From Annona cherimola (Eukaryota > Streptophyta > Magnoliopsida > Magnoliales > Annonaceae), in contig CM059971.1 in NCBI GenBank assembly GCA_030490835.1, positions 40,968,012 through 41,032,011 on the forward strand: a stretch of DNA of 64,000 nt, given 5' to 3'. Positions within the stretch are counted from its first letter, which is position 1; each line of letters opens with the position of its first letter. The notes beneath the pieces are model-generated. The model saw nothing but the letters and a program-made list of their open reading frames with translations, did not search any database and was not told where the DNA came from. Below are positions 21,122-32,696 of this stretch, in pieces. The translations under genes and the position numbers were made by a program.

Positions 21122-24100
21122 GTCATTAACAGTTAATTAAAATAATAAAAAAAAATTAAAATGCACCAGCGCATTAAAGGACGTCCAAGGGTTGCTATGC
21201 ACACATTTTAATATTAAAAAACAATCTGAAATATATATATATATATATTAATGGGAAATGGGATAATTCTTATCCTATGTGGAAATTTGGCAGCTAAAAT
21301 AATTAAGAAAATATAAAGAAATAGGGCTGCCAAGTAGGGTTTACTAAGGGGATAGCTGTATTGAAAAGCTAGATATAGCTGTAGAAAAAAATCCGAAAAT
21401 AAGGTAAAATAATAAAATATGTGGCTGAAAATTTTTGAGTAAACTATAGGGTAAATTTGTAAAACTTTAGCCTCCATTTTAGGTCGAAATTGCAAAGGAA
21501 AAATTGAAAAAGAAATGCCTATATAAGGAGGCAGTGAGGACGTGCAATGAGCCGCTGTTGGAGAAAAAATAAAAAAATACAAAGGGCAGTGGCTGGAACG
21601 AGCCAAGGGGAGGAAAATCAAGAAGGAGAAGGGAATTTCAAATTCTCAAAGGAAAGATTACCAATTAATCAAGTAAGTATATGTTGATTTTAATTTTATA
21701 CTTCAAATCTGGAAGTTATATGATGTTATAAACCAAAATATGAACGAAGTAGTAAACGAAGGATTTTCACCATAATTATTTTTTTACAATCTCATTAAAT
21801 TATTATTAAGGGAAAACCAAAATTTCAGATTGAAATATTAATCGGGTTTCAAATTCAAAATCTGAGAAGATCAACCTAAGCAGGGTAGAATGGGTGACAG
21901 GATCAGCTGTAGGAAATGATTTTTAATAATTTTTGTAAAAGGATTTTTTTTTATGAAATTTTTATATGATGATAAGAAATAATGAAGATAACTTGAAAAA
22001 AATCAAAAGTGTTTTTTGGGTGATATTAGTATGGGTTATAATTCACGTGATTAGGGCTGACCCTAAACTCACAACACTGTGTAGCACAGTGAAAATGCCA
22101 AAATAAATATATAATATTAATATTTCGTGATGAAATATTTATGAAGGTTAATTCATGTATTTATTGATGTATGATATAAATTTCAGAATTAAATACCTTG
22201 ATTTGATTATAAATCAAGATTTAGAGATATCAGTACGCCTGATTTCAACATATGTGGATAGTTTGAGAAAAAATCAAAAAGAAATATGAAACTTATGTAT
22301 AAATGATCTAAATTGATATATATGTTAGGAAAGAGTCAATAAAGTATTAAGGACAGCAAAGGTGATTGATAATTGATGTTATTATATGTATATGGAATTA
22401 ATGGGTACATAAGAAGATGAAACTTAGTGAAAATAAGAAGACAAGGGCTGTTTTGGAATTTAATAATAAGCTCCAGAATTTTTAATGGAATTTATTTTCA
22501 TTATAATGTGTAAACAAGGTTTACAAAAGAAGTACAAATTTGTGACCACTAAGTCAGTGATTAAGTACCTATGATGTGATTTTAGAAAACATAGATAAGG
22601 GTAAAATGTAATATATAGGGTTGTTTGGGGAAAATTGCAAAATTGCAAAAAATTTATTACCAAATTATAGCCCTTACCCTTAGGCAAATGTCTTGAGAGA
22701 TTTTCTCAAATAATATGTCAATTATAGTAATTATATGCTACGTATAAAATGCTAAAATCCAAAATGCTGGGTTTAGCTAAATGTTACAAATCCTAAGTAG
22801 GATTTGGAAAATCAACCCTTAAATAAGGAAGGAATTGGTAAACTATGAAAAATGTTAAGTGATACATGGATTTAGAGGTGGAAAAAAACACCGAATTCAA
22901 AGAATAAGTGGTTTAGAGTTAACTTCATATGAAACCGCCTAAGTTGGAAAACTTTAGGTATGCAAGTCATTGTGAATTGTATATGATCAAAAATCATGTT
23001 TACTTGTCTAAGGAAAGGCAATGAGGAAAGTTGAGAAAAAGAGTTGATCGTCACAAGGTAAGCAAGCGAACTTTCTAAAATATTGATTTCCTCCTATGTG
23101 TTGAAATGATTAAAAAATATAAATATATTTATGTTGATGTTTTTATGAGTTTCTTACAAGTGGGCAAGCACAAGTTTTGAAAATGATAGCTTAAATAAAA
23201 TGCCTTAAGGATTTCTTCATAGGAAGCAAGCAATACTTCTTAAAATAATTACTTTATCGCAAGTGTTTTCAAGATTGGAAATGTTTTATATTAATGATTT
23301 TAAGAGTTTGCTTACAGGTAAGCAAGCCCTTTGAAATATTGTTTCAAAGGAAATTTATGAACTTGCTTTAATAAGTTGGTTTCATAGTTGCTTACAAGAT
23401 AAGTACGTGAATTTTCAAGCATAATGTTTATATTCAAGTATTAAAATTACTTAATCATGTTTATATTAATGATGTGGAGAATTGCTTATAAAGTAAGCAA
23501 GCTCAGTTCTTGAAAATATGTTGTGGGTTTTAAGATGGTTTTAATATAAGCAAGTTCATACAAGTGTGGTTTACAAAGAGTTTTATCTTGAAAGAGTTTG
23601 ACTCTTTCATAAAATGATATTCAAAAACAAACCATGGAAATTCTATTTCCAAGAAGTTTTATTGAAAAATGTAATTCTTTACAAAATGGTTTCTAGATAT
23701 AAATAGATATTTTGAAATGGTTTCCATTAAATGTCATAAATTGAATTTATGTACGTGTTTTGAGATTTATGTAGGTGTTTTGAAATAATTTATCAAGGTG
23801 CTTTACAACTCTTAGAGTTGTAACACTTTGAAGATGCTTTACTCTGATGTTCCAAAAAGATTTAAGGGTGACCAATCCTACAAAATGATTTGGTGGATTT
23901 TATGTTTAAATAATGATCAAAAGATTATGCAAACTCCTCTACATATAAGAGTAACAAGGAAGTGACATAGACAAGACAGATAATGCCATTACAGTGGATG
24001 GAAGTGAGTTGCATTTGTTTTGCTCATAAAAATGTTATTAAGAAAAGTTTTGTCTCCGCAAGTTTTGAATTAGTTCAAAAGCTTCTTAAAATGAGAATTT

Positions 24101-25326
24101 CAAAAGTCGTTTAGCAAATCATTAAAGTTTTGCAAAATATTGTCTTCTCAAATATTTCAAATGTTTGGTAAAATGGATTTATTAAAATATTGCTAAACTC
24201 TTTAAGGGTGGTTATCCTAATATTAGGATTTGGAAATAGATTACAAAAATGTTTTATTTTCAAAACAACCATGCCCAGTTCTCAATTCGAGAAGGGCATA
24301 GCCTGCGGACTGAGTTGGCTTTATACATATCAAGCTGAGGCCTGAAAAAGGGCACAGTCAAATGACTGAGCTAAGTTTTGTGAAAATCATTGCTAGCATA
24401 CGAGTGTGTGCAAAACAATGTATTAGGCTCATGGTGGAGGCAGTTACGGACCAAAATGGTCGTAAACCAGAGCTCACTCTACTTATAGCCGAGTCGCTCA
24501 GGGAAGGCCGGAGGCTAGCGGCGCCCTCTCTGAAATGGGAGGAAGCTCATAAGCAGACGTTTGGCTCGCATGCTGTCTCATGAAAGGTTTTCTTTCCTAG
24601 GGAAGGATGATCACTTGTTAAGTGTCACCTACCTGAGGGTCAGAGATATAGATCCATATGTTTTTGGGACATACATATGTTCACTATGTTTTAAAAGTCC
24701 CAAAATGGGCACCTACTCTGTTTGGTTTTAAATGGATTTGTGTTGGTTTTAAATGGATTTATGTTTAGTTTTTAGAAGATACCAAAAAAATATTTTAGGA
24801 CATGAATATGTCTGCCATATTGGTTTAAAAAGGGTTTGGTATCTTATATGCGGGTTAAAAGAGGTTTATATGAAAAAATATTTTTGGACGTGAGAATGTC
24901 CGCATAGATAAAAGATTTCTATGCACATGCATTGCTTTTGAATAACCCCGAGTTGGGTTATAAGGAAATTTAAATGAATCGTGTTTCAGGACATGTAAAT
25001 GTCCTCATGGGGAAAAAGGTTATAAGAAAGATGTTTTAGGACATACAATTATCCTCATGCCATATGAAAAATATTTTTGGACATAGACATGTCCTCATGG
25101 TAGATGAAAAATATTTTGGGACAAACAATTGTCCCCATGAAAAATGATTTAGATGCATAGACATCACCTTTGAAAACCTCGAAATAGGGACATGCACAAA
25201 GTTTTATGGGTATATTATAAGGAAGATTTCTATAAAAGGTTTCTTCTTATTGGTAGTTGATCACTTGATAAGTGTCTCCTACCGAATGGGCAAGGGATGC
25301 ATTTCAATGAAAAAAATGATGCTTGC
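21122..25326 (+). repeat. BigB: 4-kb-type gypsy LTR, major part (continues at 35158-35608)
   Basis: From about 21650 on (ATTAATCAAGTAAGTATATG, then AACCAAAATATGAACGAAG) it follows BigC from about 37380. It has a TATA-like CCTATATAAGG near 21520, many short blocks with GTAAGCAAGC, a GC-rich module at about 24470-24560 and two copies of a TGATCACTTG hairpin motif. The first few hundred bases are not clearly alignable to BigC, so the 5' end is diverged or replaced. Gyp2 is inserted at 25326. No open frame longer than about 135 codons, and none recognisable: I see no gene here. An AT microsatellite lies at 21231-21249. Confidence 0.7.
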
Positions 25327-27756
25327 TGTGAAACCCCGACCGTATGCGCGTCATTTCGACCATATACGCGTCATTTCGATATTTAGTAATTTTGTAATTA
25401 TTTTATGAATAAATGAAAATTCATGAATTATATTGATGGATATGTATATTGGAGATTGAAATAATGCAATTGGGAATTTAACCCCGTAAATAGTGCACGT
25501 GAATAGTAAACGTGAATAATAAACAGGAGTTAAGATATATGATTAAGAGTTAATCAGTTGGATTAACTTAATCATAAAAGACGAAAAAGGAAGCTTCCCA
25601 CTACAGGACAAAAATGTTTTTTTGGATTAAAATATGAATTTTCGGATTTTTAATTGAGTTTTGAAGAAAATGAAGAAAAATTCATATCTTGCAATCCGGA
25701 CATCGGATCAAGATGAAAATTTTTATGGGTGACCAAGATATGATGATGGATATGATGAATGGTCCAAGATTAATCAAGGATCATGAATTAAGGGTCAAGA
25801 TTAAATGTCATTTGAAAATGGAAAAAGTAACTTTACTTTTTCATTAATGGCATTTGACTTTGATTAATTTTAATTAAATAAAATTAATGCAAAGCCTGCA
25901 ATTGCTGCTGGAGCATGGACTTTTGGGGCATGATCCAATGGCCCATGATCATCCTCATCAAAGATCAATGGCTAGAATTAATTTAGCCTAAATTAATTAA
26001 TTTTAAAAAATAAAAAATAGGTAAAAATAGGGCTGCAATAGGGCTGCTGGAGCAGGCCTAGGGGGGCTGCACAATGCTCCATGCACCTTTTAAAATTTGA
26101 AAAAAACACCTTTGCAATTTTACACCCTAAGCTAGAGGGGGTAAATTCCAAATTTATGAACAATGGACCCCTATAAATAGAGGAGCAGGCCATGGACGAA
26201 ATTCACAACCATCCCAGCTCAAAAATCACTTGAGCAACTTCATTTTCCATCCCCACACATTTTAGCCTTAAGGAAAGAAGAGAATCGAAGGTTGGAGTGA
26301 GAAAAGGCGAGTAGAAGAGGCATAACTTCGCTTGAGGTAAGTGGATTCCCCTCAAACTTGTTGTGAATGTTAGATGAGGTAAAACCATGCTTAGATAATC
26401 CTTAAACATGAGAAAATAAGTATAGATATAATGTTTAAATGGAATTATGCCAAAACATCAAAAATTTGGAGCAAAGATAGGGTATTTGGGAAAATAGCAT
26501 ATGATATGTGAAAATAATGCTCCAAAATTGATAAGTGATGATTTGGGATGTATGATTATGATAAATATGATGTTGTAATAATGATATGTTAATTTCATGA
26601 TTTTTGGAATTAAGGATTATGCTTAAGTGAATTTATGATGATTTTTAGTATATGGAGAAAATGATTTTTTTGGCCAAGTAAATGATGATAAATTCAAAAT
26701 ATATGAAATTTCTAATGATATACTAGGCATAAGGTATGTCATGGTATTTTTTATTTTTGGAAAAAATATCAATTTTTGAAACCCATGAACAGTAACCACG
26801 TTGCTGTGAACAGTAACCACGGATGATCAGTGATTTGCTACAGTGAACAGCGTGATTTTGAAGAAAATTTGAGATTAATATTTAAATATGATGATGAAAA
26901 TTTTGAAGAACCTATGGATAAAAAAATCCACATAAAGAGATAATGCCCAAATAAGATAAAACATGCATAAGAAGCAGCTTAAATAAAGGAAATGTAATAT
27001 CCTTTTTCCTTGAATAGGAAAAGGAAAAGAAGTTGAAGACCCCAACTGAAGGAGGTAAGCAAGTTATATGTTTTGCAAATTATTTCCCAAATGCTTGAAA
27101 TTGGTTGCAAATTGCTTTATGAAATTGTTTATGATTTGCAAATATCATGCCGGCATGTGTATGAGAATGAGCATGTGCACGAGGAATAGGCCTTAGTCGA
27201 GGTAGTAAGCGGACCGGATGTCCCCCTCGCTATTGCCAAGTCGCTTAATAGGCCCAGGCCGGCGGCGACCTCCCTGAAATGGGAGCATGTATGGGATGGG
27301 CGCCTAGCTAGCGTCGCATCCAAAGGAATGTCATGAATGCTATGTATGCATTGCATTTGCATTTTATGAAATGCATGAAAATGATTGAAAAATTATGTAT
27401 AGCTTGCTTACTGAGTATTATTACTCACCCATGCTTTTTCAACAACAGACAGGAAAAGATGATGAAGGCAGCATGTAAAATGACATGTAGTTTTGTTGAA
27501 ATATTGTATATGTAAGTTTTATGTAAAGACAATGATGATAATTTTGAGATGGAAATGAATATTTTTGTTTTATGAAACAGTTTTAGTTTATAACTGTGAT
27601 ATGTATTTCATATTAGATGAATGATGGAAATTTTCCGTGTATTAATGATTAAAAAAAAATCCTGCCGTGTGATCAGGGCAACAATCCTGAGTCACGTTTA
27701 CCAATCAAAACGATCCCGGAGTAAGGCTTCTAGGCGCCTCGGTTCGGGGCGCCACA
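25327..27756 (+). repeat. 5' LTR of Gyp2 (2,430 bp)
   Basis: TGTGAAACCCCGACC...GGGGCGCCACA. Near the start is a direct repeat of GTATACGCGTCATTTCGA (25340-25380). A cluster of GTGAACAGTAACCAC-like repeats lies at about 26788-26860. The TATA box is at 26172-26179, so U3 is about 0.88 kb and R-U5 about 1.5 kb. A GC-rich conserved module lies at 27209-27321. Compared with the 3' LTR it keeps the GTGAACAG cluster but lacks about 75 bp near 27108. Confidence 0.96.
26172..26179 (+). promoter_or_regulatory. TATA box in Gyp2 5' LTR
   Basis: TATAAATA followed by GAGGAGC is conserved in all LTRs of the family (33541-33548 in the 3' LTR, about 5271-5278 reversed in Gyp1, about 56157 in Gyp4). It is the likely core promoter, with transcription starting some 30 bp downstream. 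Confidence 0.75.
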
Positions 27757-27858
27757 GAAGTTGGTATCAGAGTAAGGATTGGTAAATAGGCAGGAGAAGG
27801 AGAAAATAAATGATGTTGAAAGGATAAGTTTGATGCCACAGAAGTTGGTATCAGAGCA
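27751..27858 (+). promoter_or_regulatory. Duplicated primer binding site of Gyp2
   Basis: The first site, TGGTATCAGAG at 27762-27772, follows the LTR by five bases. The whole unit GCCACAGAAGTTGGTATCAG is repeated 84 bp downstream (27835-27854), where the site reads TGGTATCAGAGCA (27846-27858), the canonical initiator tRNA-Met complement. The duplicated unit includes the last six bases of the LTR. Confidence 0.9.
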
Positions 27859-27975
27859 TGAATTGGTAAATAGGCAGAAAAGGAAAGAAATGACTAAGCT
27901 AGAATACATGAAATTATGATTATGACTGATTTATTTATTATTGATGAATATTGATGTTATACTAATAAATGTTTC

Positions 27976-28872
27976 ATGAAGTTGAAAATGCCGCTCACTA
28001 GAGCTAAAGCAAGAGCCAACAAAGGAAAGGCCCCAATGGAAGAATTAGTCTATCAGGCAAGGGGCAAAGCCAGTAAAAGGACTAGTAGGGCAGAATCTGA
28101 GGAGCAATCCTCTAGGACCTCAAGCAGAGGTCAATATAGAAGAAAAAATTGTTGCGGCTATCGAAAAAGCTATGCAGCAATGGATAGCCCAGGCTGCTGG
28201 GTTATTGCAAGAAATGAGGAACCAGCAAGCCCCACCATCAAGAGGAGATGGGGAAAGACCAGGGCCCTCGGCTAATCCCGGCACGTCAAGGGGAGTGGAG
28301 GATAGTCTCCTTGAGGCCACATAAAGGCTATCAATGCCTTTCTTGCCCAGAGACCGCCCAAGTTTGCAGGGGAACCGGACCCCCTCATTGCAGAGCAATG
28401 GATTACGGAAATTAAGAAATTATTTAGAATATCGCCCTACAATGATCAGCAAAAAGTGTTATGCGCTACCCACCTGCTAATAAAAGATGCTTATGAATGG
28501 TGGGAAACGCTAATGGTCACTATGCCACATCCAGAGCAAGTTTCGTGGCATGAGTTTTTGGAGGAATTCAATAAAGAATATCTCCCTGTAGGGCTACAGA
28601 GCCAAAGGGTGATAGAATTCGAAAAACTTTACCAAGGCAGGATGACAGTCACAGAATATGCTACAAAATTCAATGCCTTGGTAAGATATGTTCCATGGAT
28701 CGCCAATGTGCCGGAAAATAAGGCACAAAGGTTCCAGAGGGGATTGAGACCCCAGCTAAGAGAGGGGTTAGCCCCATTATTAATAAAGGACTATGCCTCT
28801 AGCATTGAGAGGGCTAGGGCATTGGAGATGGAGTCTATGAGGACTCAGGAGCTTAGGCAAGCTCAAAAATAA
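27976..28872 (+). pseudogene. Gyp2 gag (broken)
   Basis: The N-terminus (MPLTRAKARANKGK, ATG at 27988 or 27976) is in one frame to about 28140. The frame then shifts (EEKIVAAIEKAMQQW continues in the next frame from 28144) and shifts back after a 1-nt deletion near 28322, as shown by comparison with Gyp3. From there to 28872 the retrotransposon gag domain is clear: AEQWITEIKKLF, AYEWWETLM, HEFLEEFNKEYLP, LYQGRMTVTEYATKFNALVRY, FQRGLRPQLREGL. A TAA at 28870-28872 ends the frame just before the zinc knuckles. The same stop is in Gyp3. Gag would form the capsid. Confidence 0.92.
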
Positions 28873-31800
28873 TTCTTTTCAGCCTCCAAGGAAGGTGAGG
28901 CTAATAAAGGAAAAAGGGGAATCGCCGAGAGAAAGAAGATCGGCGACAAGACACAGAGCACCCTGACTTGCAGAACTTGCCACAAACGCCATTCAGGTGA
29001 ATGTTTACAAGGAACGGGGAAATGCTACAAATATGGCCAAGCGGGTCATGTGGCCCGGGATTGCTGGACCGACGAAGCCAAGATAATAAAGTGCTTCAAC
29101 TGTGGTCAAGTCGAACACTTTTCGCTCAATTGTCCGAATAAGCCACAAGGAGCACAAGCTCGAGGGAGGCCGACCCAGCAAAAAGTCCCTGCCATCGCTA
29201 ATCGACCTGGTACTGCTGCCAACCCAGTGCGTGTTCAAGCCCTCACCCGAACGGAGTCACAAGAGATTGAGGAAAAAGTGATTACAGGTATGATTTACAT
29301 TTTGGGAAATTCTGCAGTAGCTTTATTTGATTCTGGAGCTACGCATTCATTTATATCATACCAATTCGTAATCACACACGCACTTCGGGTAGAGGAAATC
29401 AGTAGTACTATACATGTAGAATCCTCAGTATATAGATTGGCAAGTATAAATCAAATCTGCAAAGCATGTCCTATCAGGATAGGAATAAAAATATTGGAAG
29501 CTGATCTCATCCTATTACCCATGATAGAGTTTGATGTCATATTAGGGATGGATTGGCGATGTCAATGGGGTGCAACAATTGATTGTAGAAATAAAAAGGT
29601 GCAATTTGAAGCACCAAAAGATGAAATAGAGATCAGTAAAATAAGACATCCAGAAAATATAATAAGGATGGTATCAGCTATGAAAGCAGTTAAGCTGATA
29701 CGCCAACAATGTACAGCTTATTTGGTCTCTATAAACACAATAAGAGATGAGGTACCTATGGAACAAATTCCAGTGGTAAAGGAATTTTCAGATATTTTTC
29801 CAAAAGAGCTATGTAATTTACCACCAGAAAGAGAGATGAATATGGAGATAGAAATTATTCCAGGAATAGCCCCAATATCTAAGGCCCCATATAGGATGGC
29901 ACCAGCCGAATTGGCTGAGTTGAAAGTACAAATTCAAGATTTATTAGATAAGGGGTTTATTAGACCCAGTGCATCACCTTGGGGAGCTCCAGTATTATTT
30001 GTAAGGAAAAAGGATGAGACTTTGAGACTCTGTATTGATTACAGAAAATTGAACAAAGTAACAGTAAAAAATAAGTACCCACTCCCAAGAATAGATGATC
30101 TTTTTGATCAGTTAAAAGGAGCTTCTACATTTTCAAAAATTGATTTACAGTCAGGTTACCACCAGTTGAGGATATGTCCAAAGGACATCCATAAAACAGC
30201 ATTCAGAACAAGATATGGGCATTATGAATTCTTAGTCATGCCATTTGGACTAACGAATGCCCCAGCTGTGTTTATGGATATGATGAACAGAATTTTTCGA
30301 GAATTTTTGGATCAATTTGTGGTGGTATTCATTGATGATATATTGATTTATTCAAAGACAGAAGAAGAACATGAGAAGCATTTAAGGATAGTGTTGGAAA
30401 TTCTTCAAAAAGAGAAATTATATGCTAAATTCAAGAAATGGGAGTTTTGGTTGAAACAGGTAGCCTTTCTCGGCCACATTATATCCGAGAAGGGAGTACA
30501 AGTAGATCCTCAAAAGATTGAGGCAATAACAAAGTGGCCACAACCAACAAATATCACGGAAATAAGAAGTTTCCTAGGGTTAGCTGGCTACTACAGAAGA
30601 TTTATGGAAGGATTCTCACAATTGTCAGCTCCACTCACAAAGCTGACAAGGAAAGGAGTTAGGTATGAATGGACACAGGAATGTGAGAATAGCTTCCAGG
30701 ATTAAAGAAAAGGCTGGTAAAAGCTCCAATTCTAATACTACCTACGGAGAAGGAAGAGTTTGTAATCTATAGTGATGCCTCAAAGAAAGGATTAGGATGT
30801 GTACTGATGCAAAATGGAAAAGTCATATCATACGCATCCCGGCAACTCAAGCCAAATGAGGTAAATTATCCAACCCATGATTTAGAATTGGCAGCAGTAG
30901 TGTTTGCCTTGAAAATTTGGAGACATTATTTATATGGAGTTAAATGTGAGGTCTATACTGATCATAAGAGCCTCAAGTACATTTTTACTCAAAAAGAATT
31001 AAATATGAGGCAGAGAAGATGGCTCGAGTTACTAAAGGATTATGACCTCGATATTTTATATCATCCAGGCAAAGCCAATATAGTAGCTGATGCGCTAAGT
31101 AGAAATGTTAGCTTAGCTCATCTCATCACAAAGGAAGAAGGGCTACTACAAGAATTAAGACAATTAGAGCTAATTGTAATCCCACCTGGGGTACAAGTTG
31201 GATTGTCTCAATTACAAATCCAGTCGAATTTATTTGAGCAAATTAAAATGACTCAACAAGAAAATGGGGATTTCAAGAATTATGTGGAGAAAATGATTAA
31301 GAAAAATCCCAGTGAATACATACAAGATGAACATGGAATGTACAGATATAGGGGTCGCCTGTGTATACCTGATCAAGAGGAAGTAAAGGAACAGATATTG
31401 AAAGAAGCACATTTCTCTCCATTTTCGATGCATCCAGGTAGCACCAAGATGTATCAAGACATCAAAAAGATGTATTGGTGGAATAATATGAAGAGAGAAA
31501 TTGCTGAATATGTGGCTAAGTGCCTAACATGTCAAAGGGTTAAGGCTGATCATCAAAGAACTCCTGGAAAATTATAGTCGCTAGAAATTCCAGAATGGAA
31601 ATGGGATGATATTACTATGGATTTTATTGAAGAGTTGCCAAGAACCCATAATGGAAACGATGCTATATGGGTCATAGTAGATAGATTATCAAAAGTAGCT
31701 CATTTCCTAGCCATCAAGAAAAATTTTACTACTGAGCGACTGGCTAAAATTTATTATAAGGAGATAGTGAGACTGCACGGAGTACCTAAGTCAATAGTTT

Positions 31801-32660
31801 CCGATCGAGATTCCAGTTTTACATCTCGATTTTGGAAAAGTTTACATCAAACCTTAGGTACGCAGCTGAAATTCAGCACAACATTTCATCCTCAAACTGA
31901 TGGGCAGACAGAAAGGGTAAATCAAATAGTAGAGGATATGCTGAGAATGTGCACAGTAGAATTTGGAGGATCATGGGATGAATATTTGGCTATGGCAGAA
32001 TTTGCTTATAATAACAGTTATCAAGCAAGTATTCAAATGGCCCCATTTGAAGCTTTATATGGACGGAAATGCAGAACTCCTCTAAACTGGGATGAAGTAG
32101 GAGAAAGAAAATTGGCTCCAGACCTCTAAAAGAGAATGACAGAAAAAGTTCAAGTGATTCGCCAGTGTATACTCACAGCCCAGAGCAGGCAAAAGAGTTA
32201 CACCGATTACAAAAGAAGGGATTTAAATATCCAAGTTGGGGATCACGTATTTGTTAAGGTAACGCCATTCAAAGGAGTCACCCGGTTTGGAAAGAGGGGA
32301 AAATTAAACCCAAGATATATTGGGCCCTTTGAAGTTTTGGAAAAGATAGGCAACCTAGCCTATAGAATAGCTTTGCCACCAGCCCTCAGTGCCATCCACA
32401 ATGTGTTTCACATCTCCATGCTAAGGAAATATGTTTCCGATCCTACCCATGTGTTGATAGCAGATAATTTGTCAATCCAAGAACATTTAAACTATGAGGA
32501 AAGGCCAATTAAAATATTGGATTTCAAGATCAAGAAGCTTCGGAACAGAGAGATCGAATATGTAAAGGTACAATGGAATCGATATTCAGAATCCGAAGCT
32601 ACTTGGGAGTTACGAGAGGAAGTTGAAAGAAAATATCCTCAATTATTTAAGGAAAGATAG
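28873..32660 (+). pseudogene. Gyp2 nucleocapsid-pol: knuckles, protease, RT, RNase H, integrase, chromodomain (broken)
   Basis: The frame resumes after the gag stop. It starts with knuckles near 28975-29130 ([26 protein letters not shown], in which the second Cys is Tyr; [14 protein letters not shown]), then protease with [10 protein letters not shown] near 29325. Reverse transcriptase spans 29950-30420, with [12 protein letters not shown] and [10 protein letters not shown] 1-nt deletion near 30700 shifts the frame; RNase H and integrase follow from 30717 ([17 protein letters not shown], the HHCC region near 31420-31550, [25 protein letters not shown]). TAG 31575-31577 and TAA 32127-32129 interrupt integrase; Gyp3 has CAG and TCA there. 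The C-terminus (VKVQWNRYSESEATWELREE, about 32555-32620) is a chromodomain, which in this family is thought to guide insertion into heterochromatin. Confidence 0.94.
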
Positions 32661-32682
32661 GTTTCGGGACGAAACCTAATGT

Positions 32683-32696
32683 AAGGGGGGGAGAAT
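32683..32696 (+). promoter_or_regulatory. Polypurine tract of Gyp2
   Basis: AAGGGGGGGAGAAT lies immediately before the 3' LTR and 22 bp after the pol stop; the same tract is found reversed in Gyp3 at 46549-46562. Confidence 0.88.

Noticed and set aside
21231..21249. AT dinucleotide run as a possible replication or matrix attachment signal
   Set aside because: A short simple repeat in AT-rich LTR sequence, with nothing else to support a function.
27129..27515. Short frames (77 and 60 codons) conserved in Gyp1, Gyp2 and Gyp4 LTRs (also 3845-4231, 34531-34917, 57141-57374)
   Set aside because: Conservation follows the DNA-level module in the LTR; the frames lie on opposite strands and show frameshifts between copies. 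The GC-rich module is reported as a finding instead.
27720..27745. CAGGGCAACAAT...GATCCCGGAGTAAGG near LTR ends as a possible tRNA-like gene
   Set aside because: It is the conserved 3' edge of Gyp and Big LTRs; no cloverleaf with a TTC-type loop could be drawn.
28120..28398. 92-codon minus-strand frame opposite Gyp2 gag
   Set aside because: Shadow of gag; the plus strand has clear gag motifs in this stretch.
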